The notes under the pieces: model-generated
The model's input: only the letters and a program-made list of their open reading frames with translations
Told to the model about the DNA's origin: nothing
Database searches by the model: none
Shown here: one piece after another, positions 57,001 through 64,000 of the stretch
Position numbering within the stretch: the stretch's first letter is position 1
Layout of the letters: every line of letters begins with the position of its first letter
Assembly (NCBI GenBank): GCA_937900415.1
Contig: CALCEY010000015.1
Span: forward strand, 1 to 64,000
Direction of reading: 5' to 3'
Source: an uncultured Clostridia bacterium
GTDB taxonomy: Bacteria > Bacillota > Clostridia > Peptostreptococcales > Anaerovoracaceae
Length of the DNA stretch: 64,000 nucleotides
Program-made: the position numbers and the translations under genes

Positions 57001-58664
57001 CCAAGAGAATATTTATGGGTATAATATTGGTTTCTCTCGTTACAATGCTTGCATGCACAGGACTTGTCATGGGCGTAATGTACGATTATCTCGGCGAAAA
57101 GATAGACGACGAGCTGAGGGATGAAGCCAAGATGGTCGAAATTGCAATTGAAAATGAAGGCGTGAGCTACCTCAGAAGGGTGGGCGAGGCCGAGAATATG
57201 GACAGCCGTATAACTCTTATAAAAGGTAGCGGAGAGGTTATTTTTGACAGTGAAGCCAATTCGGACGAAATGTCAAACCATCTTGAGAGAGAGGAAGTAA
57301 AAGAAGCGCTTGCAGACGGCGAGGGTTATGCCATAAGACATTCAAATACTCTGTCGCAGGACACAAGATATTATGCAATGAAGCTGGATAACGGAGACAT
57401 ATTGAGACTTTCTTCCAGTCATTATTCGCAGATGGCGCTGATCCTTGATACTTTTGGAATGGTGCTGGTAATAGTTGCGGTGCTCATCGCCCTGGGGGTT
57501 ATTATTTCCGCCCGCATAACAAGAGGAATAATCAAGCCTATCAACGACATAAATCTGGATTCTCCGGATATAAAAGAAAACTACGAAGAAATCGTGCCTC
57601 TGCTGCACCGTATTCATCAGCAGAACAGCAAGATTCACAGACAGATGGAGAACCTGAAAAAGCAGCAGAATGAATTTAAGATAATAACTGAAAACATGGC
57701 TGAAGGTCTGATAATTATAGATAAAGACATGGAGATTCTTACCTATAACAGCAGCGCCATAAGGATGCTGGAGGCAGAGACGGCAGGAAAATCAGAGACT
57801 GTTTTGAAACTCAACAGAAGCGAATCTTTCCGAAAAGCTGTGACTGAATCTCTTTCGGGCAATAATTGCAGGCTTACTTTATCTCTTCATGAGTCGATAT
57901 GCGAAATTATCGCAAATCCTGTATATGACAGCGGAAAGGTGACGGGTGCCATACTGATAATTTTAGACGTAACGGAGAAAGAAAAAGGTGAAAAGCTGCG
58001 CCGAGAATTTACTTCCAACGTTTCCCACGAGCTTAAAACTCCTCTCACGTCCATATACGGCGTTTCTGACATGCTGAGCGGAGATCTCGTAAAGCCTGAG
58101 GACGTAAAAGGCTTTGCTCTGACCATAAAAGAAGAATCGGCCCGGCTCATATCTCTTATAGAAGATATAATCAAGCTTTCAAGGCTTGATGAAAACACCG
58201 TGCCTGACGAAAAGGAAGAAGTAGACGTTTTGGGAAGCGCTGAAGACGTCGCAAGAAGACTCAAAACGAAGGCCGAGAAAGCGCAGGTTGCCGTAAATGT
58301 CAGCGGAACGCATGTAAATATAATGGGCGCCGAGACTATATTGGAAGAAGTAATATACAACCTTTGCGACAATGCCATAAAATACAATAAGGAAGGCGGA
58401 ACCGTGGACATATCGGTAAGGCGCATAGGAGACGAATGTCTGCTTTCCGTTAAAGATTCCGGCATAGGAATTCCCAAGAGCGATTTGAAGCGAGTCTTTG
58501 AAAGGTTTTACCGGGTGGATAAGAGCCATTCAAAAGCAACCGGCGGCACCGGACTGGGCCTTTCGATAGTAAAGCATGCGGTGACATATCTCGGAGGAGA
58601 ACTTGAAATAGACAGCGTTGAAGGCGAGGGAACAGAAATAAATATAAAATTTAAAGCTGTTTAA
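56997..58664 (+). CDS. Sensor histidine kinase (PhoR-like)
   Basis: This 555-residue kinase has two membrane helices (about 5-28 and 148-172) around an extracytoplasmic sensor of about 120 residues. It then has a PAS-like domain (about 228-325), HisKA with phospho-acceptor His344 in SNVSHELKTPLT, and a HATPase domain (N box NLCDNAIKYN, G1 DSGIGIP, F box FERFYR, G2 GTGLGLSIVK). No clear HAMP is seen. Order and linkage to phoU and the response regulator identify it as the phosphate-sensing partner. It is the last gene of the pst unit. Confidence 0.92.
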   Translation: MTKRIFMGIILVSLVTMLACTGLVMGVMYDYLGEKIDDELRDEAKMVEIAIENEGVSYLRRVGEAENMDSRITLIKGSGEVIFDSEANSDEMSNHLEREEVKEALADGEGYAIRHSNTLSQDTRYYAMKLDNGDILRLSSSHYSQMALILDTFGMVLVIVAVLIALGVIISARITRGIIKPINDINLDSPDIKENYEEIVPLLHRIHQQNSKIHRQMENLKKQQNEFKIITENMAEGLIIIDKDMEILTYNSSAIRMLEAETAGKSETVLKLNRSESFRKAVTESLSGNNCRLTLSLHESICEIIANPVYDSGKVTGAILIILDVTEKEKGEKLRREFTSNVSHELKTPLTSIYGVSDMLSGDLVKPEDVKGFALTIKEESARLISLIEDIIKLSRLDENTVPDEKEEVDVLGSAEDVARRLKTKAEKAQVAVNVSGTHVNIMGAETILEEVIYNLCDNAIKYNKEGGTVDISVRRIGDECLLSVKDSGIGIPKSDLKRVFERFYRVDKSHSKATGGTGLGLSIVKHAVTYLGGELEIDSVEGEGTEINIKFKAV

Positions 58665-58730
58665 ATTATGCTTATTATGGTAATATAATAGTATAATTAC
58701 ATTACTTTGTTAAATATGGAGGTATAAGTT

Positions 58731-59099
58731 ATGAAATTTTATATTTGTGAACATTGCGGAAATATTATCGAATTCGTTAAGGAAACAGGAGTTCCTGTAA
58801 TGTGCTGTGGTCAGAAGATGACAGAGATGGTTCCGGGAACGGTAGACGCTGCTGTAGAGAAGCATGTTCCTGTAGTAACTGTAGACGGCAACAAGGTTAA
58901 GGTAGCCGTAGGTGAAGTAGAGCATCCTATGCTTGAAGAACACTACATCGGCTTTATCGCTATAGAAACAGAGCAGGGCGTTCAGAGAAAGGCTTTAAAG
59001 CCGGGTGAAAAGCCTGAGGCTGAATTCGTTCTCGCCGACGGAGACAAGCTGGTGGCAGCTTACGAATGGTGCAACCTGCACGGACTTTGGAAAAAATAA
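58731..59099 (+). CDS. Superoxide reductase (desulfoferrodoxin type)
   Basis: This 122-residue iron protein reduces superoxide to peroxide without releasing oxygen, an oxygen defence of anaerobes. The N-terminal desulforedoxin-like part binds Fe(SCys)4 through CEHCG and CC (residues about 6-29). The C-terminal catalytic iron site has EKHVPVV (His near 45), EHPMLEEHYI (two His near 65-71), and CNLHG (Cys and His near 114-117). Its strong RBS (GGAGGT) and uniform codon use suggest high expression. A terminator follows. Confidence 0.95.
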   Translation: MKFYICEHCGNIIEFVKETGVPVMCCGQKMTEMVPGTVDAAVEKHVPVVTVDGNKVKVAVGEVEHPMLEEHYIGFIAIETEQGVQRKALKPGEKPEAEFVLADGDKLVAAYEWCNLHGLWKK

Positions 59100-59111
59100 A
59101 AAGCGCTTATA

Positions 59112-59150
59112 AATCCCGAAACCCATTTTTGAGTGTTCGGGATTTTTTGT
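59112..59150 (+). terminator. Terminator after superoxide reductase
   Basis: AATCCCGAA pairs with TTCGGGATT across a loop of about 15 nt, followed by TTTTTG. Confidence 0.8.
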
Positions 59151-59160
59151 TCATATAAAC

Positions 59161-59202
59161 GTAAAGGGACGAGAGAATGACCTCTTGTCCCTTTGCGTTT
59201 CG
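59161..59202 (-). terminator. Terminator after the PhzF-like gene
   Basis: On the minus strand CGCAAAGGGACAAGAG pairs with CTCTCGTCCCTTTACG allowing one mismatch and wobble, followed by TTT. Confidence 0.6.
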
Positions 59203-59211
59203 CAGGCGGTA

Positions 59212-60108
59212 TTACAGCTTTATATCTCCCTCTGCCAGCATTACCGCACTGCCTCCGACTTGTACGGAACATTTCTCCTCGTCTTCGCCTGCGCCGCTTA
59301 CTTCGATATGACTGAGGATAAGAGACGGTCTTTTCATCTTTTCTCCCTGCACGAAACTGCAGTCGTCGTCCGGCAGTATAAAGCCGTTGAGATAACCGTA
59401 ATAAGTAAGGGCTCCGTTGGAAGTACCGGTTGCCGCTTCTTCATCTATATCATAAAGCGGGGCGAAATTTCTGACATGGCATGTAGCGTCTCCGCAATCG
59501 GTAGTGAAGGCGTGGACTCCGACGACTTCATATTTTTCGGATAAATCCGACAGGGCCGGAAAATCGGGAGAGATTTTTTCAAGCTCACCGAGCGAAGCTA
59601 CAGGCATCATTATGTCGGGAAGCCCTGTAGAAATAAGCTGAGGTGTCATGGAAACTCCTTTTGCTTTCTGCTCTTCGTAATTGAGCCCCATGATTTCATA
59701 AAGCTCCTTTAACGCTTCCGGCTCTGAAATTTCTCCGATTTTGACAGGAGCAGCCATATCCATAAGTACGAATCCATTTTTTATTTCTATATTCAGATCT
59801 CCTGCGAGAGTATGGTTTATATAGCATTTGTTGTCTTCTATGTAACCGCCTTCAAGCAGCGCTTTGAAAGAACCTATCGTTGCGTGTCCGCAAAGGTCTA
59901 CTTCTGCGGCAGGTGTAAAATATCTTATATTGAACTCTTTTTCGTTCAATCTTTTGATAAAGGCTGTTTCAGAATAGCGAAGTTCAGCCGCCGTTCTGAC
60001 CATGGTATCGTCTGAGGGAAAATCCTCTCCGTCAGGCAGAATGACTACTCCTGCGGGATTGCCGCCGAATAATGTTTCCGTAAAAGCGTCAACAATATAA
60101 AATTTCAT
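59212..60108 (-). CDS. PhzF-family isomerase/epimerase-like protein
   Basis: This 298-residue protein has a diaminopimelate epimerase-like double fold. The start MKFYIVDAFTETLFGGNPAGVV, the catalytic Glu in RYSETAFI (about 46) and the DLCGHATIGS motif (about 71-80) define the family, along with the ATGTSNGAL stretch near residue 220. The true substrate of most members is unknown. It is a single minus-strand gene, RBS GGAGGTG. Confidence 0.9.
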   Translation of the reverse strand: MKFYIVDAFTETLFGGNPAGVVILPDGEDFPSDDTMVRTAAELRYSETAFIKRLNEKEFNIRYFTPAAEVDLCGHATIGSFKALLEGGYIEDNKCYINHTLAGDLNIEIKNGFVLMDMAAPVKIGEISEPEALKELYEIMGLNYEEQKAKGVSMTPQLISTGLPDIMMPVASLGELEKISPDFPALSDLSEKYEVVGVHAFTTDCGDATCHVRNFAPLYDIDEEAATGTSNGALTYYGYLNGFILPDDDCSFVQGEKMKRPSLILSHIEVSGAGEDEEKCSVQVGGSAVMLAEGDIKL

Positions 60109-60308
60109 TTTGCACCTCCGTTTCCGTCTCTGTATCCAACCACGTTTCCGTGCTCATTTTCCTGAGCGGTAAGTTTATAATTCTTTAGCTGTAATTGAAA
60201 ATTCATCAGATTTGATTTTATCACGATGAAGATAATCTAATAATACTAAAAGGAACGGCTTATATCAAGGGTTTGAAATATTGAAACTTCTCATTTGTAA
60301 AAAAAAGT

Positions 60309-60371
60309 GGTATAATGAACCCAAAACCAAGATGTTCGGCGTTGCCGCAAGGTAGGGTTCATTGAATCACC
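60309..60371. repeat. Hairpin element, type B (copy B2)
   Basis: AATGAACCC (60314-60322) pairs perfectly with GGGTTCATT (60355-60363), and the loop holds CGGC-GTT-GCCG. GAATCACCGC follows. The same B unit is found at 32174, and in both places a type A unit follows after about 30 bp. Confidence 0.75.
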
Positions 60372-60390
60372 GCCGGCAAACTTGCTTTGT

Positions 60391-60489
60391 GGTATAATGT
60401 CCGCAGAGTTTATATTATATACGGCTTCGCCGCAGGGAAGCGGCCATTGAAACGCCGTTTGACTGACCGGAGGGTGTTAAAATGTCCGC
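60391..60489. repeat. Hairpin element, type A (copy A3) with a trailing left arm
   Basis: AATGTCCGC (60396-60404) pairs with GCGGCCATT (60440-60448), with the inner stem CGGC-TTC-GCCG, where A1 has TGGC and GCCA. GAAACGCCGTTTGA follows. A second left arm AATGTCCGC at 60481-60489 has no right arm, so the unit is truncated there. The rest of 60109-60658 has no gene. Confidence 0.72.
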
Positions 60490-60658
60490 AGAAGATTATA
60501 CTGTTCAGTGTGATGAGTTGTATATATGAAAACTTGTCGGCATATTTCTGTTATGTCCAAGTATATATCTGATAAAGCAAACTAAACCAAGGAAGGGTTT
60601 CGGCAGATATTCCGAGCTTAAAAGCGCAAGAAAAAATTTTTCTGACGGAGAGGTAGAA

Positions 60659-61606
60659 ATGGATAGAAATTACTGCTATAGAATATTGAGACTTACAGAA
60701 GAGGCTACAAGCGAACAGATTAAGCAAGCCTACGACGCACGGATGGCTAAACTGAATTCCGATGATTATAAAGACGATCCCGAATACGTAGCTAAAAAGA
60801 AGGAGCAGATAATTGAAGCCTACAAGGTTTTGACCGGAAGTGTTCCGCCTGCTGCGAAAGAACAGGGGAAAGCCCGTTTTGAGAAGTTTAAAGATTACAT
60901 AGAAAAAGATCAAGACGGTGAGAAAAAGAGAATAGGAAGCTATCAGCCTTTCGGCAGAAAACGGTATACTCCTGATAAAAAGCTGGGATTTGCAATAACG
61001 ATTATAGCGGTAGCAGTCATCGTAATCGCCGTCGTGGCGGCTGTGATCTTTGCAGCAGGCAAATTTGCGGGGGATTTTGATTTCCAAAGCGATAATGTCG
61101 GTAATTCTCTTGCCGATGAAGACAATGATGATTATGACGGCTTTGATATGTTTGTCGATTCATATGACGCAGACGATACTTTTAATGGGGAGGCAAAAAT
61201 AGACGAGGCTCGGCAAATGATAGAAAATGTGGATTTCTATAGCGGTCTTGATTTTTCTTCCATCAGCTATAATGAAGATGAAACTGATTTGGATTGCGGA
61301 GTCGGATTTTATGGAGGAAGCGGAGAAAATGGCGAGCTTGACGAGACGGCGAACAATACATTAAGCTTGTTGTTTTCGCTGGGGATATACGGAGCGGCTG
61401 ATTTCTTTGAATATGTGACCGGAGAAGAGCAGTTTTATTTTGATTATGACGATTATGACTGTGCAGTTGTTTTGATAAACTGGCTCGGCGCGCCGGATTT
61501 TGAAGATACGGCGGGATGTATAAATATGTACAGCGGAGAGCCTATATTGACCATTGCGGACTATTTGAGTTATTTGGAGAGTGCTATAAATGAAGAACAA
61601 AACTGA
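60659..61606 (+). CDS. Degenerate J-domain membrane protein of unknown function
   Basis: This 315-residue protein is not assigned to a known family. Residues 1-60 look like a DnaJ domain (NYCYRILRLTEEATSEQIKQAYDARMAKLN) but lack the HPD tripeptide that stimulates Hsp70. A charged stretch follows, one membrane helix (about 108-135, rich in Ile, Val and Ala) and then an outside domain of about 180 residues that is extremely acidic (many Asp and Glu, e.g. DEDNDDYDGFD) with two Cys. It probably sits in the membrane with the J-like part in the cytoplasm. It overlaps mtnA by 17 bp. RBS GGAGAGGT supports the start. Confidence 0.65.
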   Translation: MDRNYCYRILRLTEEATSEQIKQAYDARMAKLNSDDYKDDPEYVAKKKEQIIEAYKVLTGSVPPAAKEQGKARFEKFKDYIEKDQDGEKKRIGSYQPFGRKRYTPDKKLGFAITIIAVAVIVIAVVAAVIFAAGKFAGDFDFQSDNVGNSLADEDNDDYDGFDMFVDSYDADDTFNGEAKIDEARQMIENVDFYSGLDFSSISYNEDETDLDCGVGFYGGSGENGELDETANNTLSLLFSLGIYGAADFFEYVTGEEQFYFDYDDYDCAVVLINWLGAPDFEDTAGCINMYSGEPILTIADYLSYLESAINEEQN

Positions 61607-62663
61607 AGCGATTGACATAACGCCTTTTAAATTCAGGGACGGAAAGCTGATCTTGCTTGACCAGACATTGCTGCCGGCTGAGGAAGTCTATATAGAGATA
61701 CGAAGCAAAGAGGACTTGTGGGAAGCCATATACGATCTTAAAGTCAGAGGAGCTCCTGCGATAGGAGTAGCAGCTGCATACGGACTTTATGCCGAGGCAG
61801 CTAAATATGACGGGGATTCTGTAGATGAGTTTAAAAACAATGCGGAGAAAATAGCCAGTTATCTGGAAAACGCGCGGCCGACGGCAGTTAATCTTTCTTG
61901 GGCGCTTAGGCGTATGATCAGAAGATTGAAAGAAACGAACTTCAGATCTGTAGCCGAAGCTGAAGAAGGGTTACTGCGGGAGGCTGAGGATATACATGAA
62001 GAGGATGTAAAAGCCTGTAAAGCCATGGGAGAATACGGACTTTCTCTGCTCAAGCCCGGAATGGGTATTCTCACTCATTGCAATGCGGGAACCATTGCGA
62101 CTTCCAAATACGGCACTTGTCTTGCACCTATACATCTTGGACAGGAAAGAGGATATGGGTTTAAAGTCTTTGCCGATGAAACAAGGCCCCTGCTCCAAGG
62201 CGCAAGACTTACTGCATGGGAACTTGCCAAGGCAGGTGTGGACGTAACGCTGATATGTGATAATATGGCGGCTTCCGTGATGAAAAAAGGGTGGGTTGAC
62301 GCAGTCGTCGTAGGGTGCGACAGAATGGCAGCCAACGGTGATGGAGCCAATAAAATAGGAACCGCAGGAGTTGCAATATTGGCTAAAGAATTTGGCATAC
62401 CTTTTTATATGTATGTACCTACTTCTACTATTGATATGGACACGCCTGCCGGGGAAGATATAGAAATAGAACTGAGAGACGGGGAAGAAATATATCGCAA
62501 ATGGTATGAAAAGCCGATGGCTCCTGCGGGAATTAAGACTTTCAACCCGGCTTTTGATGTTACCGGTCATGAATACATAACGGCGGTAATTACAGAAAAG
62601 GGTATAATACATCCGCCTTATGATGTAAATTTAAAAAAACTGATGACCGGTCGGAGCTTATGA
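61590..62663 (+). CDS. mtnA: Methylthioribose-1-phosphate isomerase
   Basis: This 357-residue MtnA of the eIF2B-like superfamily isomerises 5-methylthioribose-1-phosphate to the ribulose form in methionine salvage. Signatures are LKVRGAPAIGVAAAYG (about 49-64), RPTAVNLSWAL, the catalytic Cys in THCNAGTIATS and the catalytic Asp in VVGCDRMAANGDGANKIGT. Other mtn genes are not adjacent, so it may serve a shorter salvage or the DHAP shunt. It overlaps the preceding gene by 17 bp and has no strong RBS of its own, suggesting coupling. Confidence 0.94.
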   Translation: MKNKTEAIDITPFKFRDGKLILLDQTLLPAEEVYIEIRSKEDLWEAIYDLKVRGAPAIGVAAAYGLYAEAAKYDGDSVDEFKNNAEKIASYLENARPTAVNLSWALRRMIRRLKETNFRSVAEAEEGLLREAEDIHEEDVKACKAMGEYGLSLLKPGMGILTHCNAGTIATSKYGTCLAPIHLGQERGYGFKVFADETRPLLQGARLTAWELAKAGVDVTLICDNMAASVMKKGWVDAVVVGCDRMAANGDGANKIGTAGVAILAKEFGIPFYMYVPTSTIDMDTPAGEDIEIELRDGEEIYRKWYEKPMAPAGIKTFNPAFDVTGHEYITAVITEKGIIHPPYDVNLKKLMTGRSL

Positions 62664-62857
62664 ATGAACGGTCAAGAGGACGATCGATTAAGCTGATGAA
62701 CAGTCAACGGCGAAAGACTGCTTCGTTGGGTTGACGGGGCTGATGGGTTTGACGGTTAGATGAAACCGAGGTAAAACCCATTCAGGAGGAATAGACGTCA
62801 ATAAAGAGAAAAATAAAACAAGAGAGTGTAAAATAACAGACAAAGAAGAGTGGACAG

Positions 62858-63775
62858 ATGGAAAAATCAGAAAATAAGAGAGGGTTTATCGCAAGGTACG
62901 CCAAGATAGTAACGGTTATAGCCGTAGTCTTCGGAGCTACGTCGGGAATTTTGGGTTCCCTGGTAAAAGCTCCTTCGATGGTTACTGGATTTTGGAGGCT
63001 GACGGTTGCGCTGCCGTTTTTTCTTGTACCGGTATTGATAAATAAAGAAAAGAGAGAAAAACTTAAAAGCGTAAGCGGCAGAGATTATTTTTGGTGCTTT
63101 GTAGCGGGCGCGTTTTTGTTCGGTCATTTCTTTTCCTGGTTTAACGCCGTTAAATTTACTAATGTGGCCAGCGCCTCTGTTTTAGCGGCTCTTCATCCGT
63201 TGGTAGTGCTGCTGGTGACGCTGTTTATATACAGGAAAAAAGTAGGCTTTAAATCTGTAGCGGCGATAGCCGTGGCGCTTGCAGGAGGAGCAATAATAGT
63301 AGGAGCTGATTACAGCTCATTTGCGGGAGGAAGTCTTAAAGGTAATGTGCTGGCATTTATGGCTGCGCTTTTTATGGGACTTTATTTTTCCGTGGGGGAC
63401 TCGGTGAGAAAGAGAGTTGACGGAGGCATCTATGTATTGCTGGTTTTCTTTGCGTGCTGGGTATGCTTCTCAATGGGGATAGTGGTGACAGCTACTCCTG
63501 TGCTGGGTTACAGCATGTCGGACTATCTGTACATATTAGCGATGACGTTCATATGCCAGATAGGAGCGCATGCCGTTTTTAACATGTGCATAGGATATGT
63601 GAGTTCACTTTATGTTTCCACATGGGAAGCTGGCGAGCCGGTATTTGCAACTGTTATGGCGGTGATTTTCCTTGGGCAGGTACCTGAACTGTATGAAATA
63701 ACAGGCTGCGTTGTGGTGGTGGCGGCTCTTCTGTATTACAATCGTCAGGAGAATAAGAGAAACAATGAGTTATAA
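62858..63775 (+). CDS. EamA/DMT-family transporter
   Basis: This 305-residue membrane protein has ten helices in two EamA repeats of five, as in the drug/metabolite transporter superfamily. The motifs FWRLTVALPFF (about 46-56) in repeat 1 and STWEAGEPVFATVMAVIFLGQ (about 250-270) in repeat 2 are typical. The substrate cannot be inferred. RBS is weak (AGAGTGG), and its last 11 bases overlap scpA. Confidence 0.85.
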   Translation: MEKSENKRGFIARYAKIVTVIAVVFGATSGILGSLVKAPSMVTGFWRLTVALPFFLVPVLINKEKREKLKSVSGRDYFWCFVAGAFLFGHFFSWFNAVKFTNVASASVLAALHPLVVLLVTLFIYRKKVGFKSVAAIAVALAGGAIIVGADYSSFAGGSLKGNVLAFMAALFMGLYFSVGDSVRKRVDGGIYVLLVFFACWVCFSMGIVVTATPVLGYSMSDYLYILAMTFICQIGAHAVFNMCIGYVSSLYVSTWEAGEPVFATVMAVIFLGQVPELYEITGCVVVVAALLYYNRQENKRNNEL

Positions 63776-64000
63776 AGTAAAGCTGCAGTCCTTCGAAGGA
63801 CCGTTCGACCTGTTGGTGTATCTTATTGAAAATGCTCAAATGAGTATTTATGATATAGAAATCAGTATAATTACAAGTCAGTATCTGGATTATATAAAAG
63901 CCATGAAAGAAATGGATGTTAATATTTCTACAGAATTCATGGTTCTAGCCGCTTCTCTTATTGAGATAAAATCTAAAATGATTCTTCCGAGAGTGACGGA
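63765..64000 (+). CDS. scpA: Segregation and condensation protein A (start only)
   Basis: The first 78 residues of the ScpA kleisin are present, running to the window edge. The opening YKVKLQSFEGPFDLLVYLIE and the ITSQYLDYIKAM and FMVLAASLIEIKSKMILPR stretches are the family's N-terminal domain, which binds the SMC neck. ScpA, with ScpB and SMC, compacts and segregates the chromosome. The start overlaps the transporter stop; RBS CAGGAG lies before it. Confidence 0.93.
   Translation, partial: MSYKVKLQSFEGPFDLLVYLIENAQMSIYDIEISIITSQYLDYIKAMKEMDVNISTEFMVLAASLIEIKSKMILPRVT

Noticed and set aside
59185..59544. 119-codon open frame on the plus strand opposite the PhzF-like gene
   Set aside because: Antisense shadow of a gene with clear PhzF motifs; no RBS.

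Overview
The window reads as chromosomal DNA from a strictly anaerobic, low-to-medium GC Gram-positive bacterium, most likely of the class Clostridia. The signs are purine-rich ribosome binding sites (AGGAGG type), a superoxide reductase, a TM1266-type hydrogenase regulator, two flavodoxin-ferredoxin (EFR1-type) proteins, TAXI-type TRAP and LctP-type organic acid transporters, FCD-type GntR and RocR-like sigma-54 regulators, and a biosynthetic-type thiolase. No rRNA, tRNA, CRISPR array, insertion sequence or phage block was found. Genus and species cannot be fixed from sequence reading alone.

Layout. 1-1050: the edge of what looks like an old mobile element, with the tail of one gene, a complete type I toxin-antitoxin locus and about 650 bp with no recognisable gene. 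1069-7213: a catabolic cluster (LarA-like/DUF2088 protein, FCD-type GntR regulator, NhaC-type antiporter, ThDP enzyme, VOC protein) with a clear GntR-type operator inside the transporter promoter. 7.4-11.8 kb: asnS, a DUF3592 membrane protein and a divergent EF-G paralogue (FusA2 type). 11.9-16.5 kb: two tandem sigma-54 activators and, behind a good -24/-12 promoter, a YtcJ-like amidohydrolase. 16.6-20.1 kb: an LRR-like protein and a redox/flavinylation group (EFR1 ferredoxin, Gx transporter, NusG-II protein, ApbE). 20.1-22.1 kb: a MocR regulator divergent from an ECF S component, probably for a B6-type vitamin. 22.2-31.7 kb: patatin, a Sir2-SurE-isochorismatase-DUF2156 operon, thiolase, an ECF sigma/anti-sigma pair with a second EFR1 protein, and an M15 peptidase. 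32.5-38.3 kb: glnS, prepilin peptidase, YhbY, TruA, dCMP deaminase, a WecA/TagO-like transferase, and a TM1266 regulator. 38.3-40.9 kb: a NitT/TauT-type ABC system whose permease and ATPase are fused. 41.1-49.0 kb: LysR with lactate-permease-like, TAXI-TRAP and amidohydrolase genes. 49.2-51.9 kb: a ribosomal-protection-like GTPase fused to a Rae1/YacP-like NYN nuclease domain. 52.3-58.7 kb: a full pst-phoU-phoPR phosphate operon. 58.7-64 kb: superoxide reductase, PhzF, a degenerate J-domain membrane protein, mtnA, a DMT exporter and the start of scpA.

The most interesting items are: (1) the GTPase-NYN fusion, which would put an A-site GTPase and an A-site mRNA nuclease in one polypeptide; (2) a PstS whose two halves are in swapped (circularly permuted) order; (3) a family of about 50-bp two-tier hairpin elements in three intergenic regions whose stems differ in sequence but keep pairing; (4) a sigma-54 circuit with one activator carrying a damaged GAFTGA loop; (5) a fused permease-ATPase ABC protein with a repeat linker and a low-complexity insert.
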